Of a stretch of DNA of 64,000 nt, positions 44,905 through 56,929 are shown piece after piece. The translations under genes and the position numbers were made by a program. The stretch comes from Callorhinus ursinus. Taxonomy: Eukaryota; Chordata; Mammalia; Carnivora; Otariidae. The notes beneath the pieces are model-generated. The model had not been told where the DNA came from, searched no databases, and saw nothing but the letters and a program-made list of their open reading frames with translations. Where the stretch lies: assembly GCF_003265705.1 (NCBI RefSeq), contig NW_020312828.1, positions 60,638,212 to 60,702,211 on the forward strand. Reading direction: 5' to 3'. Positions within the stretch are counted from its first letter, which is position 1, and the number at the start of each line of letters is the position of its first letter.

Positions 44905-45845
44905 ATAATTTATCTTTTTATTGTGGTAAAATACATATAAAATTCACCATTTTAACCATTTGTGGTATAAAATTCTGCGACATTTAGTGTACTCTCAATG
45001 TTGTACAACCATCACTACTATCTAGAGTATTCTCATCACCCCAAAAGAGAACCCCATACCCATTCAGCAGTCATTTCCTATTTTCTCTTCCCTCCAGCCC
45101 CTGAAAACCACTAATCCAAGGATTTTCCTATTCTGGATATTTCATATAAAAGGAATTATACAATATGTGACATTTTTCTTGCCTGATTCTGTAACTTAGC
45201 ATAATGTTTTCTAGATTCATCCACATTGTCGTGTGTACTTATTTCACTTTCTACGGCTGAACAATGTTCCAGATATACTAGATTTTATTTAACCATTCGT
45301 AAGTTGATGAACATTTGGATTGATGCCACCTTTTGTCTACTGTGAGTGATGTTGCTATGAACATTTGTGTACAAACATTTGTTTGAACACTTGTTTTCAA
45401 TTCTTTTGGGTATATGCTGAGGAGTGGAATTGCTAAGTCACATGGTAATTATTGAGGCACAGCAAAACTCTTTCCCAGTGTCTGCACTATTTTAGATTCC
45501 TACTAGCAATGTATCAGAGTTCCAGTTTCTCTATATCCTTACCAACACTAGTTATTTTATGTTGCATTTTTTAAAATTTATCTGAGTGGATATGAAGTGG
45601 AATCTCATTATGATTTTAATTTATATTTTTCTGACTAATGACAGTAAGCATTTTTTCATGTGCTTGTTGGCCACTTATATATCTTCTTTGAAGGAGGTCT
45701 ATTCCAATACTTTGTCCATTTTTAATTGGGTTGTCTTTTTGTTTAGTTGTATGAATTCTTAACATATTCTGGATAATAGATCCTTATCAGATACATGATT
45801 TGCAAATAGTTTTTCTACAATTGGTCATTCAGACAAAGGATAGTG
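44905..45845 (-). mobile_element. Old L1 3' end, minus strand
   Basis: TTATTGTGGTAAAATACATA and CTTTTGGGTATATGCTGAGG, then TCCTTATCAGATACATGATT, is a continuous antisense L1 3' UTR plus ORF2 C-terminus of an old family. Confidence 0.8.
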
Positions 45846-45849
45846 CAGA

Positions 45850-46877
45850 GCCGAAGGATCTAAAATGTTCTGATATTCGATAGTGTGGGTTGAAAGTATA
45901 GATTAAAAAATGTGTTTGCCTATAGGCTCATTGTTAGCCGAAATAAAAAATATTTCAAATTCTTGAGTTGTAGGCAATAGTAGAGTCCATTTCTAATACC
46001 CAAACGCTTCCCCAAATATTGAAGTATTTAGATGTGCAATTTAGTTACCATACTGATATTTGAAATATTGTCTTGGACTACAATTGTGTAGTCCATTAAA
46101 ATGAATGTTAATGGATTTAAGGAAGGACACCACAACTGAAATTCAATGTTTTTGAGTCTTTCCTGTTGCTGGACCTTTGCAAAATAATATATATTGATTA
46201 AATTTAATGTACTGGATTACCAGGCTTGGAAATTTGGCCTGACATTACAACTGATATTTGGAAGTCAGTAGACGCTTGACGTTTGTGTAAAATAAAGATA
46301 CCACATGCAGAATTCCTATGAATGACCTAGAGATGATGTGTTGGTCAGGGTCTACCCAGGAGATAGAAATCACTTAGTAATTTGAGTGGTAGATTTTAAT
46401 ACAAAAATTACTATTTAATAATGAATTAATAATGAATTTATAGCATGGAATTAACTCCTAAGGATTCAATAGTTAATAGTTAACTAATAAGAGGATTAAC
46501 GACTAAGCAATAAAGAGAACTCAGAATACAAGAGCAGCAGATACAAGAGTTACCATGTGCTACCTCTACAGCTGAGGATCAGTACCCATGGAAGGAAAAG
46601 AAAGGAGGCCAACACTGATACCCAGACCATGTTGGAGAGGGTGTGGCTGTGGCCTACTTAATGGCAGAGAAATCTACTGCAGTGTCACTAGTCATGGCTG
46701 ACTAGAAACCACCCTTTGGGGCCCCAGTGAAACTAGTTGGTAATCAGGATTCTGGGAATTTGGGGAAACTCACTGGGAAGCCACACTCTGAGGGGCTAGT
46801 GAGACTTGGCAGTGGTCCTGGCAAAACTTGCTGGAGCATGAACGCTTCTAGGTGTCCCATAGGTTGCTTGCTTTTAA
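45850..46877. other. Intergenic, mostly unassigned
   Basis: Near 46335 GTTGGTCAGGGTCTACCCAG recalls an old repeat start, and the flank of the next SINEC continues it (CCCCTGCTGCTAAAGCC at 47153). The family could not be named. Confidence 0.35.
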
Positions 46878-46891
46878 GAGTTGTGGGAGCA

Positions 46892-47085
46892 GGGCGCCTG
46901 GGTGGCTCAGTAGGTTGAGCGTCTGCCTTCAGCTCAGGTCGTGATCCCAGTGTCCTGGGATCCAGTCCCGCACCTGGCTCCCAGCTGAGCAGAGTCTGCT
47001 TCTCCCTCTTCCTCTGCCTTCCCCCTGCTTGCGCTCTCAATCTCTCTCAAATAAATGAATAAAATAAAAAAAAAAAAGTGAGAGA
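46892..47085 (+). mobile_element. SINEC, plus strand
   Basis: GGGCGCCTGGGTGGCTCAGT head. Flanked by perfect 14-bp duplications GAGTTGTGGGAGCA at 46878 and 47086. Confidence 0.96.
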
Positions 47086-47099
47086 GAGTTGTGGGAGCA

Positions 47100-48328
47100 A
47101 AAACCCCCAGGGAAGAGCAAACCCTTCCTCCAGCAATGTCCTTTCTACGCCCCCTGCTGCTAAAGCCTAACATTGCACCAGCTGCCAAAGGGGAGATGTT
47201 CATATAGTCCAGCTCCTGTATCACAAAGCAAGACAGAGACAGGTGGATTTGGATTGATAACTGGTACAAATGGTGTTTTGAGACTGTTTGAGAGAAAAAT
47301 CCGGGAAAAAATATGGTTGATGCGGAAGACATTCAGAGATGGTTATTTGTGCAGTGCATGGTAGCAGTGTGATTAATTTGAGTATAAATTTTAGCAATAG
47401 CTGAACCAGGAAAACTGTAATAATTAAAAACAGATATGTTGAGGATTATCTGAATTTGTGAGCCAAAAGTTCCCAAAACAGGAAATTCTCTTTTGGAGCA
47501 GACCCAAAGGCAATGCCAAAAGCAGGTGCTATACAGTTAAGTATGAGTCAGTATCACATGTTTGAGATAAAGTGTTCTATTAAATGAAGAATTGCAGATA
47601 TCAGCAAGCAGATGACTTTTTTGTTTGTTTGTTTTGTCTGGAAGTGTTGTGGCAAAGGGGACTTGAAATCAGACCAGGCCTATTTTTGAGAATAAAAGAT
47701 AAATTTTTCCTTTTAGGTGCGCATCAATTAAGAATGCATTTTTTTTTCTTGAAAGTAATAAATGATCTTTATTTTTTCCTGTAATAAATAACAGTGGTTT
47801 CAGGAATAAAGAATAAGACATCTAATTATTTCACATAACAAAACATCTGGAGTAAGAAGCTCCTTGATAGCCTCAAAGACCCACGTCTTTTACATCTTTC
47901 TGCTCTTTCATCCTTTAAATATTGGCTTGTGGCTTCATGGTTGGAACATGGTTTCTCTTGCCCTAAGTATCACTTCACCATTTCAGACAAGAAGAAGGAA
48001 AAGAGTTACCATGTGCATCTGTGCTCAGTGGACATCATTGGTATCAAACTGTTGGACAAATAATTTTATTGAACTATTATGTGTGTGGCAATGTGTCAGG
48101 CTGTGGAATTTAATGATTTTTAAAAATGTACATTGTGGGCCCTTCCTACAGATCCAAATATCAGACTCGTCCTTCCTAGGGTTTCCTTTTCTACCCTACA
48201 CATGCTTGACTTTGCACAGCAGGGTCTTTCTCCAACCCCTACACACTTAAGGCAATTCCTCTGCCTTGAGCCTACTGGTATGTTCTAGGAGTTATCCTAT
48301 TTATTTATTCTTACTATATAATGTTTTT
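47100..48328. other. Intergenic, unassigned
   Basis: No gene is supported. The open frame at 47864-48250 has no recognisable domain or codon pattern. Confidence 0.45.
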
Positions 48329-48341
48329 AGGATAACTTTTT

Positions 48342-48536
48342 TGTTTTGTTTTGTTTTAGATTTTATTTGAGAGAGAGGGAGAGAACACAAGTGGGGGGAG
48401 GGGCAGAGGGAGAGGGAGAGAAGCAGACTCCCCATTAAGCAGGGAGCCTAACTTGGGGCTCAACCCCAGGACCCCGAGATTATGACCTGAGCCAAAGGCA
48501 GAGATGCTTAACTGACTGAGCCACCCAGGCACCCCA
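48342..48536 (-). mobile_element. SINEC, minus strand
   Basis: Ends GAGCCACCCAGGCACCCC. Flanked by AGGATAACTTTTT at 48329 and 48537. The left tail is a (TTTTG)n run. Confidence 0.95.
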
Positions 48537-48613
48537 AGGATAACTTTTTGTAATGGGTTTTCATGATACAGTTCATTAATACAAAATCTTTTTTAAAAAA
48601 TATAATTTCTATT

Positions 48614-48808
48614 GGGGTGCCTGAGTGGCTCAGTTGGTTAAGTGTCCAAGTCTCGGTTTTGGCTCAGGTCATGACATCATGGGTTGTGAGACTGAGCAGG
48701 GGGTCAGGCCGTGCTCAGTGAGGAGTTTCCTTGAAGTTTCTCTCCCTCTGCCCCTCTCCCTACTCACACACACTCTCTCTCTCTATCACATAAATAAATG
48801 TTTATATA
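48614..48808 (+). mobile_element. SINEC, plus strand
   Basis: GGGGTGCCTGAGTGGCTCAG head, 'AGTCTCGGTTTTGGCTCAGG' body. Its tail runs into a TA-rich microsatellite. It forms an inverted pair with the SINEC 80 bp to the left. Confidence 0.93.
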
Positions 48809-48955
48809 TATCTATTTATACATAATTTATATATATTTAAAGATTTATTTCTAAGTAAATATATTTATATAATTTATATACTTTATATACTTTATATTTG
48901 TTTATATAAATTATATTTATAATTATATTTATATGTATATATGTATAATTTTAAA
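48800..48955. repeat. TA-rich microsatellite
   Basis: About 150 bp of TATATTTA-type repeats, probably grown from the SINEC tail. Confidence 0.88.
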
Positions 48956-48959
48956 GTTA

Positions 48960-51620
48960 GCAAAGATTTCATTCTCTCCCTCCTCTATTCCTCTTTTAAA
49001 CCTAATAAACTATGAATTATGCTAAATAATATGAAAGTGCCATTTTTCAGAGTTATTCTTTTTGTTGTTAGAGTCTGACTTCTATGTGAGCTATGGGCAA
49101 TTTATGGTTGATTTTGATGGCAAAAACAGAATCTCTCTTAATAATTTTTACTAATGATAATTTCTTATTATCTGTTTTACAACTTTAGAAGGGCTGTTCA
49201 TTCCTTCTGTACTTTCTTGGACCAATTCTTAAAAATTCATGGAATAACTCTTTAAGTAAAGAGAAAAAACAGTGTGTTAAAAGTGCAATATAGTTAACAC
49301 ATGGTATTTGATAACCTTGTGTTACTAAGTTTCAAGTATCCCTGAAAAAATATGTTGGTTTTATTCATCCTCTGATACCCTCTACTTCATTTGCTTTCTC
49401 TGTTATGGAATCCCATGTTACCAAGTTTGTTTCTTCAGAGGAGGAGCCCCTCCTTGGCTTGTTTGTATAACACTATATAAATTATGGAGAGGATTCGCCT
49501 CCCCCCCCCCATCATGATGTTTTACTGAGATGGTTTTCTCTCCGACAATGTTTTCAGTTTCAAAAGCAAACTCCACAGATCCATGAAAAATAACTAGACA
49601 CAAAAACAGTTTATCTGGTTCAACAGAATGTGCAAAAGACAGGAAGCAACAGCTAGATTCTCCATCTTTCATTGTCCCAAATCACACAAGTCATAAACTG
49701 AGTAATCAGAAGAGGAAAACAAGTCATTTTTAGTTGCAAGAAGATTTGAATCCATAATATGCACTGTAAACCCACAACGGATGTTTCATAACCAAACCAA
49801 GCTGATTTGTGTGACTTAATTTGAGTTTCCCAGTACAACATATATTGAAAATTCCAAAAAAATATCATACAGGATACATTATGTAAAACACTCAGATACT
49901 GAGATGCAAACTTTTCTTGCCTCTTGGGAGCAGTCTTAACAAGCATCAGTAGCAGGTGCAGAACTATTCTAGGCAGAGGGCTGGGCTGGAAAGAATATAT
50001 GTATTCATCAGTTCCAGAAATTGATGTTTCTGAGGGATTAGGAGGAGGAATTTTGGGGGTTAAGTTTTAACTATTCTGAGTCATTGAAAGAGGAATCTAG
50101 AAGTGTTCATTTTGTCTGTGGGATCATATATACTTGAGCTTGACCTATTGCTATCATTTAGTGTTCCTGATGTTCAGCTTTCTTGTAAAATGGGGACAGA
50201 ATACTAGTCAGGGCTCAGTTGTGTATAACAGGTAACATCTGGATAATCTAAGATGAATGAGACAGATTGTGGAGAAAGGCTGGCTCTAGCTGGGTCTCCA
50301 GGAGTGGCTCTCTCAGAATATCAACTGAGAACCACCCTCTAAGAAAAAGTAATCTGTGCCACTGTGAGGAAGCTGACGAATCAGAAAGGCATTGTTGGGA
50401 CACTTGGTTTCATAATCACACCGCCTTGGCTTTGGACAGGAGTTAGAAGCTGCCACCAGCATTAGTACTCCAGAGCCAGACCTTGCCTACTAAATCCATT
50501 CCAGCAGAATGGATGTTGCTGGCATCCTCCTCTTTCCTTCCTTTTTATTTACTAAATGAATGCAACACACATTAATTGGATACTTACTACAATAAATAAG
50601 TAAAATATTTGTCATGTTAGAGAATGAGAAGTGCAGGGGAGAAAAATAGTGCAGGAAATGTAGAGAGTATTGAGGGGGTGAGGGAAGCCCCCCTCCCGGA
50701 GAAAGTGATATGTGAAGAGTTGAAGGAAGTAAGAGGATGAGCCATGTGGGTGTTCAGGGAGAGGGAACAAGGTGTGAAAGCTCTGAGACAGGAGCTTCCC
50801 TGCAAGTTTCACGCAACAGTAAGGAGACCAGAATGGCTGAATGAAGTGAAGAGATGAGCCCTTTGTCAGAGATTCACACTTATTCCAAAGTAGAAATTTC
50901 TTCAGAGATTTCTTAAGTAATTAATCACTTGGTTTGCTATATTAATTGCATGTATTTTAAGCTAGGATTTTCAAAGATTTGAATAGAAGTCACACTAATA
51001 TATTCTTCTTGAAATGAAAGAACAGATCTACTAATACCAATATATTTCAAGCCACTGTGCTTTCAAATAACATTGGTGCTATTAAAGATGTCACGTGTAG
51101 TTTGGTATTTTTTCTTTATTTTTTTCAGATGTTATCAATGAAAAATTTAAAAACATATGTCTTTGATGTAACATTTCTGTGTGAAGAATTAATAAGTTAC
51201 ATGATTAAATCCACCATTTATGGGATTCTTACAACAGACTTCATCTTTTTTATAGTACAGTTATTACATCTAAAGAAAGTCTGAGTATAAGTTGTCAGAT
51301 GCATCAGAGAAACATGTCTTAAGGTTGGAGAATAGTAAGTAGGCTTTGACACACTACCTCTTTTCAATGGAAAGCTAAAAGTGAGAAAATAAACTCATTT
51401 CTGCAGGAGATAGCAGCTTACATTTATCTTTCTATGACAAATACTCCACCGTGACAAACAACATACATATTCTATGAATATTAATTTCTGTCTGAGACAA
51501 AGAGATCTTATTGTAAAAACGTTTGTCATTATAATTGGATACAAGTCTAGGGATTAAAAGAAACACGTGGAAGTTGGGCTGAGAAAACTACTCAGAAGAC
51601 ATCTGAGAGAGTAAGCATTT
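48960..51620. other. Intergenic, mostly unassigned
   Basis: A run of C lies at 49500-49510. 50640-50850 (GGGAGAGGGAACAAGGTGTG) is an ancient-repeat fragment of the type also seen at 33530. Otherwise nothing recognised. Confidence 0.4.
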
Positions 51621-51624
51621 GAGC

Positions 51625-51845
51625 AGGAGTCCTCAGCCTTGGCATTATTGTTATTTTGGGCTGGGCAATTCTTTGTCGTGGTAGCCTTCCAGTGCCTAGG
51701 ATCTTTAGCAGTATTTCTGGCCTCTACCTACCAGAAGCCAGTAACATCTCCCTTCCCCTCCCTAAATGACAACCAAAAAATGCCTCTAGGCATAGCCAAA
51801 TATCTCCTTGGGGGAAAAGTACCCAGTTTGAGGACCACAGAGTTA
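51625..51845 (-). mobile_element. MER20 (hAT-Charlie DNA transposon fossil)
   Basis: CTCAGCCTTGGCATTATTG, TTTTGGGCTGGGCAATTCTT, TGGCCTCTACCTACCAGAAG and TTTGAGGACCACAGAG match the MER20 consensus reversed, in order over the full 220 bp. MER20 copies are reported to have been co-opted as regulatory elements in placental mammals. No function here is implied. Confidence 0.85.
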
Positions 51846-52044
51846 GAGTCAGAGGAGTGATACAATTTTTTAAATTGATCGGAGCTTGAAATCTGGAAGA
51901 GACAGCTTCATGGATATGGGAGCAGAAGGACTCACTGAAGAGAGATGTAGTGATTAAAAACTGAATCTCAGAGACAATTTTAGTATCAACTGCAACTCTA
52001 GTTAAATATTTATTGGTAATAAGTGCTATTTTAGTATCTGTTTC

Positions 52045-52110
52045 TCAGACTAGGTTGTAAGCTACACAAAGGCAGGGACTGTGTCTCTCACTGTCAGACT
52101 CATATCATAA
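52045..52110 (+). repeat. L2 3'-end fragment
   Basis: TAGGTTGTAAGCTACACAAAGGCAGGGACTGTGTC, quoted as a position landmark in two parts (TTGTAAGCTACACAAAGGC; AGGGACTGTGTC), is an L2 3' signature. Confidence 0.6.
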
Positions 52111-53101
52111 TCCTAAAGTCAATCAGTCACCAGGTATTTATTGCATTGCTATTGCAGGTTTAGCAATGGGCTATTGTGCTTTGGAAATAAAAGTGAGGAT
52201 TTAGGCTTGAGTCCTTAGAATAGTTTATCACCTAGTTGCACAGAAAAGAACTGTTGTGTGTGAAACAATAAGAAGCCATAAACTCAATTGTACTAGGGAC
52301 CTTTGCTGAAAGGAGGGAGAAAAGAATATGAACTAGACTTTCAGGGAGAAGGACTGGAACTGCCTCTTGATAAATGCATAGGCGGGTGGAAGAAAAAAAC
52401 GAATGAGAGAATCCAGATATGATGAACGGCATAAGAAAAGTTCCACTGATGGTGGCCAATGTTTATCGGTAATAGGAGTTTGTGTTATCACAGTAGGACT
52501 TTGGGCATTTTAAAAAAGCTAAAAAGGGTCTTTGCTGCCACATATAAGTTTAACAACCAGACAACTAAAAGGAGATATCCTCTATGCATATGACACAAGA
52601 ATCCTCATGAGAAGATACAGGCAAAGACATATTTTTGGAAATCATCTTCCAAGGGTGTAGATTAGACTATTATTAAAGAAATTTAAATTTAAATTAAAGA
52701 AAAAAAAAAGAGCTTCCTTGCTGAGGTCAGAGCCTGAAAGACACCAGGCATTAGAGCACATGACAATGGGGGAAAAACGCAGCAAAATGGGTCAGGGAAG
52801 AAGAAATAAAAAAGGAAGAGAACCAAGAAAATACAGGGTCAAGCCATGTTCAGAAAGTGAATGATGTGTAATCCTTAGGATTTCCTATTACTCTGTGAAA
52901 TACAAAGGAGACCAAGCCAATTTGGGGAACCCCTGAAGTCATCAGGCCTGAGTAATGTCATCAAGAAGATGAGGAGCTCAAACTTGGCCATTCAGTTCTC
53001 ATGGCCTCAAAAACATCATGAGAGGATGATTCAGTTACTCTGTAGTTTGTATTTCTCTTTGTGGCTACAACATGGATGGTTTACACTTGGTAACAATTTT
53101 T

Positions 53102-55143
53102 TTTCTTTTTTTAGTTTTATTTTATTTTATTTTATTATGTTAGTCACCATACGATACATCATTAGTTTTTGATGTAGGGTTCCACGATTCATTGTTTTTG
53201 TATAACACCCAGTGCTCCATGCAGTATGTGCGCTCCTTAATACCCATCACCAGGCTAACCCATCCCCCCACCCCCCTCCCCTCTAGAACCCTCAGTTTGT
53301 TTCTCAGAGTCCATAGTCTCTCATGGTTCATCTCTCCCTCCGATTCCCCTCCCTTCATTTTTCCCTTCCTTCTTCTAATGTCCTCCATGGTATTCCTTAT
53401 GTTCCACAAATAAGGGAAACCATATGATAATTGACTTTCTCTGCTTGACTTATTTCACTTAGCATAATCTCCTCCAGTCCCATCCATGTTGATGTAAAAG
53501 TTGGGTATTTATCCTTTCTGATGGTTGAGTAATATTCCATTGTATATATGGACCCCATCTTCTTTATCCATTCATCTGTTGAAGGGCATCTCGGCTCTTT
53601 CCACAGTTTGGCTATTGCGGACATTGTTGCTATGAACGTTGGGGTGCATATGGCCCTTCTTTTCACTACATTTGTGTCTTTGGGGTAAATACCCAGGAGT
53701 GCAATTACTGGGTCATAGGGTAGCTCTATTTTTAATTTTTTGAGGCACCTCCACACTGTTTTCCAAAGTGGCTGTACCAACTTGCATTCCCACCAACAGT
53801 GTAAGAGGGTTCCCCTTTCTCCACAACCTCTCCAACATTTGCTATTTCTTGCCTTGTCAATTTTTGCCATTCTAAGTGGTGTAAGGTGGTATCTCAATGT
53901 GGTTTTGATTTGAATTTCCCTGATGGCTGATGATGATGAACATTTTTTCATGTGTCTGTTAGCCATTTGTATGTCTTCTTTGGAGAAGTGTCTGTTCATG
54001 TCTTCTGCCCATTTTTTGACTTATTTGTTTTTTGGGTGTTGAGTTTGAGAGATATTCAAATTGGCAAAGAAGTCAAACTCTCTCTTTTCGCAGATCACAG
54101 GATACTTTATGTGGAAAACCCAAAAGACTCCACCCCCAAATTAGTAGAACTCATACAGCAATTCAATAATGCGGCAGGATACAAAATCAATGCACAGAAA
54201 TCAGTTGCTTTCTTATACACTAACAATGCAACTGTAGAAAGAGAAATTAGAGAAACAATTCTATTTACAATAGCGCCAAAAACCGTAAGATACCTCGGAA
54301 TAAACCTAACCAAAGAGGTAAAGGATCTATACTCTAGGAACTACAGAACACTCATGAAAGAAATTGAAGAAGACACAAAAAGATGGAAAAACATTCCATG
54401 CTCATGGATTGGAAGAATAAACATTGTTAAAATGTCTGTGCTACCCAGAGCAATCTATACCTTCAATGCCATCCCAATCAAAATGCCAATGACATTTTTC
54501 AAAGTGCTGGAACAAACAATCCTAAAATTTGTATGGAATCAGAAAAGACACCGAATCACCAAGGAAATGTTGAAAAAGAAAAACAAAGCTGGGGGCATCA
54601 TGTTGCCCGATTTCAAGCTATATTACAAAGCAGTGATCACCAAGACAGCATTGTACTGGCACAAAAACAGACATATAGACCAATGGAACAGAATAGAGAG
54701 CCCAGATATGGACCCTCAACTCTGTGGTCAAATAATCTTCGACAAAACAGGAAAAAAATATGCAATGGAAAAAAGTCTCTTCAATAAATGGTGCTGGGAA
54801 AATTGGACAGCCCCATGCAGAAGAATGAAACTTGACCATTCTCTACCACCATACACAAAGATAAACTCAAAATGGATGAAAGACCTCAATGTGAGACAGG
54901 AATCCATCAAAATCCTAGAGGAGAACATAGGCAGTAACCTCTCTGACATCGGCCACAACAACTTCTTTCCAGGTACATCTCCAAAGGCTAGTGAAACAAA
55001 AGCAAAAATGAACTTTTGGGACTTCATCAAGATATAAAGCTTCTGCACAACAAAGGAAACAGTCAACAAAACAAAGAGCAACCCACAGAATGGAAGAAAA
55101 TATTTGCAAATGACACTAAAGATAAAGGGCTGGTATCCAAGAA
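53102..55143 (-). mobile_element. Young carnivoran L1, 5'-truncated and 5'-inverted
   Basis: 53102-54035 is minus: T-rich tail with (TTTTA)n, 3' UTR with a C-rich tract, then the ORF2 C-terminus (frame 53999-53397, [16 protein letters not shown]). 54036-55143 is plus: ORF2 from the reverse-transcriptase motif region (VKLSLFADH, where the catalytic FADD is changed) to the DKGLV region. The two parts abut at adjacent ORF2 positions. A 21-bp duplication TTACACTTGGTAACAATTTTT flanks it at 53081 and 55144. It is dead as an element: no promoter, ORF1 or endonuclease. Confidence 0.95.
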
Positions 55144-55329
55144 TTACACTTGGTAACAATTTTTATAGAAAAACAATTCATTAATAAGAGGAATTGCTGT
55201 AAAAGGCTGAGTGTGGAAGGACAAGACTCATATGTTCAATGGACAATGGGATCCAACATAGATCATAATAAAGTTCTTGAAATATGCCCAGTGTGACAGT
55301 GAGCTAGAGCAACATGTCTTCTCTCTTGT

Positions 55330-56470
55330 AACCACCATTATAGTGTCATACACAGTATTTTCACTGCCCCCCATATCCTCTGTGCTGTACCCATCCATCT
55401 CTCCTCTCCCCTCAACCCCTGGCAACCCCTGGCAACCCCTGATGTTTTTACTGTGTCCATAGTTTTGTCTTTTCCAGGATGCCATATAGTTGGAATCATA
55501 CAGTATGTAGCCTTTATAGATTGGCTTCTTTCACTTAGTAATATATATTTAAGGTTTCTCTATGTCTTTTCATCATGGCTTCATAGCTCTTTTTTCTAAA
55601 GTGTTGAAAAATATTCTACTGTCTGGATGTACCACAGTATGTTTATCCATTCACCTACTGAAACAAATTTTGGCTGCTTCCAAGTTTTGGCAATTGCAAA
55701 TAAAGCTGCTATAAACATCTGTGTACAGGTTTTTCCTAAGTTTTAACTCCTTGGGGTAAATACCAAGGAGCACGATAGCTGGATTGTATGGTAAGACTAT
55801 GTTTAATTTTGTAAGAAGCCACCAAACTGTCTTCCAAGATGCTTGTACCACATTGCATTCCTACAAGCAATGCAAGTTCTTCCACATCCTCACTAGCATT
55901 TGGTTTGTCAATGGATTTTGACCATTTTAATATGTGCCAAGTAGTATCTCATTTTAATTTGCATTTCCCTGATGACATATGATGTGGAGCATCTTTCCAT
56001 ATGTTTATTTGCCATTGTGTATTTTCTTTGGTGAGGTGTGTGTTAAGATCTTTGGCCCATTTTTTTTAATCAGGTAGTTCTCTTATTGTTGAGTTTGAGA
56101 GTTCTTTGTATATTTTGGATAACACTCCTTTATCAGATATGTATTTTGCAAATATTCCCTACCATGTTTGTCTTTTTATTGTTTTGATAATGTCTTGCAG
56201 AGCAGAAAATTTTAATTTTAATGAAGTGCAGCTTATCAATTATTTCTTTCATGGGTTCTGCCTTTGTTGCTTTATCTAAAAAGTCATCAACAAACTAAAG
56301 GTCATTTAAGTTTTCTTGTAGTTTTGTGTTTTACATTTAGGTCTCTGCTCCATTTTGAGTTAGTTTTTGTGAAGAGTGTAAGATTGCCTCCTTCTCCCCC
56401 TCCTCCTTCTCTCTCGCTTTTTGTATGTGGGTATCTAGTCCTTTCAGCACCATCTGTTGAAAATCTAAGC
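55330..56470 (-). mobile_element. Old L1 3' end, minus strand
   Basis: GCAAATAAAGCTGCTATAAAC, TTTTGCAAATATTCCCTACC and CTTTCAGCACCATCTGTTGA run in antisense L1 order. A GGCAACCCCT triplet repeat sits in the 3' UTR at about 55420. Confidence 0.8.
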
Positions 56471-56474
56471 ACAT

Positions 56475-56925
56475 TTTAGGTGTTAATTTATTTAATCCTT
56501 ACGAAAACCTTATGAATTAAGTGCCCTCATCATCCCCATTTTGTAGACAAGGAAACTGATAGCAGAGAGGCTTAGTAACTTATCCAAGGTTACTAGAAAA
56601 GACTAGGCTAATGTTAATTCTTGCCAACAATTATAATAATGACATTGATAATCACTGCTATTTCTTGAGCATTTTCTATTTTATTAAAGGGACTTTGGTA
56701 GGTGGTGAGTGAAACACATGACACTGTTTAGTTTCTCGAAAGAAATAAAATATTTTATGCATATATTATGTATATCTATATATTGTTTATTCTGCTATTG
56801 TTAATTTTTTAATCCTGTATCACAGATAGAGAAACTGAGACTTAAGGAGGTTTAAGTATCTGCTAGTAAGTGGCAGGTACACTCTTTGAACTGAGGTCTG
56901 TCTGACTCCATAACCATGAGCTCAA
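56475..56925 (-). repeat. Two antisense MIR fragments
   Basis: 56475-56600 (CCCATTTTGTAGACAAGG, AGGCTTAGTAACTTATCC) and 56815-56925 (AGAGAAACTGAGACTTAAGG, TGAGGTCTGTCTGACTCC) both follow MIR in reverse. Confidence 0.65.
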
Positions 56926-56929
56926 CTGT

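Noticed and set aside
46892..46965. tRNA gene call on the SINEC heads
   Set aside because: The tRNA-Lys-like heads have degenerate A and B boxes and no cloverleaf. They are SINE promoters, not tRNA genes.
46934..47332. 132-codon minus-strand open frame
   Set aside because: Half of it is antisense SINEC sequence.
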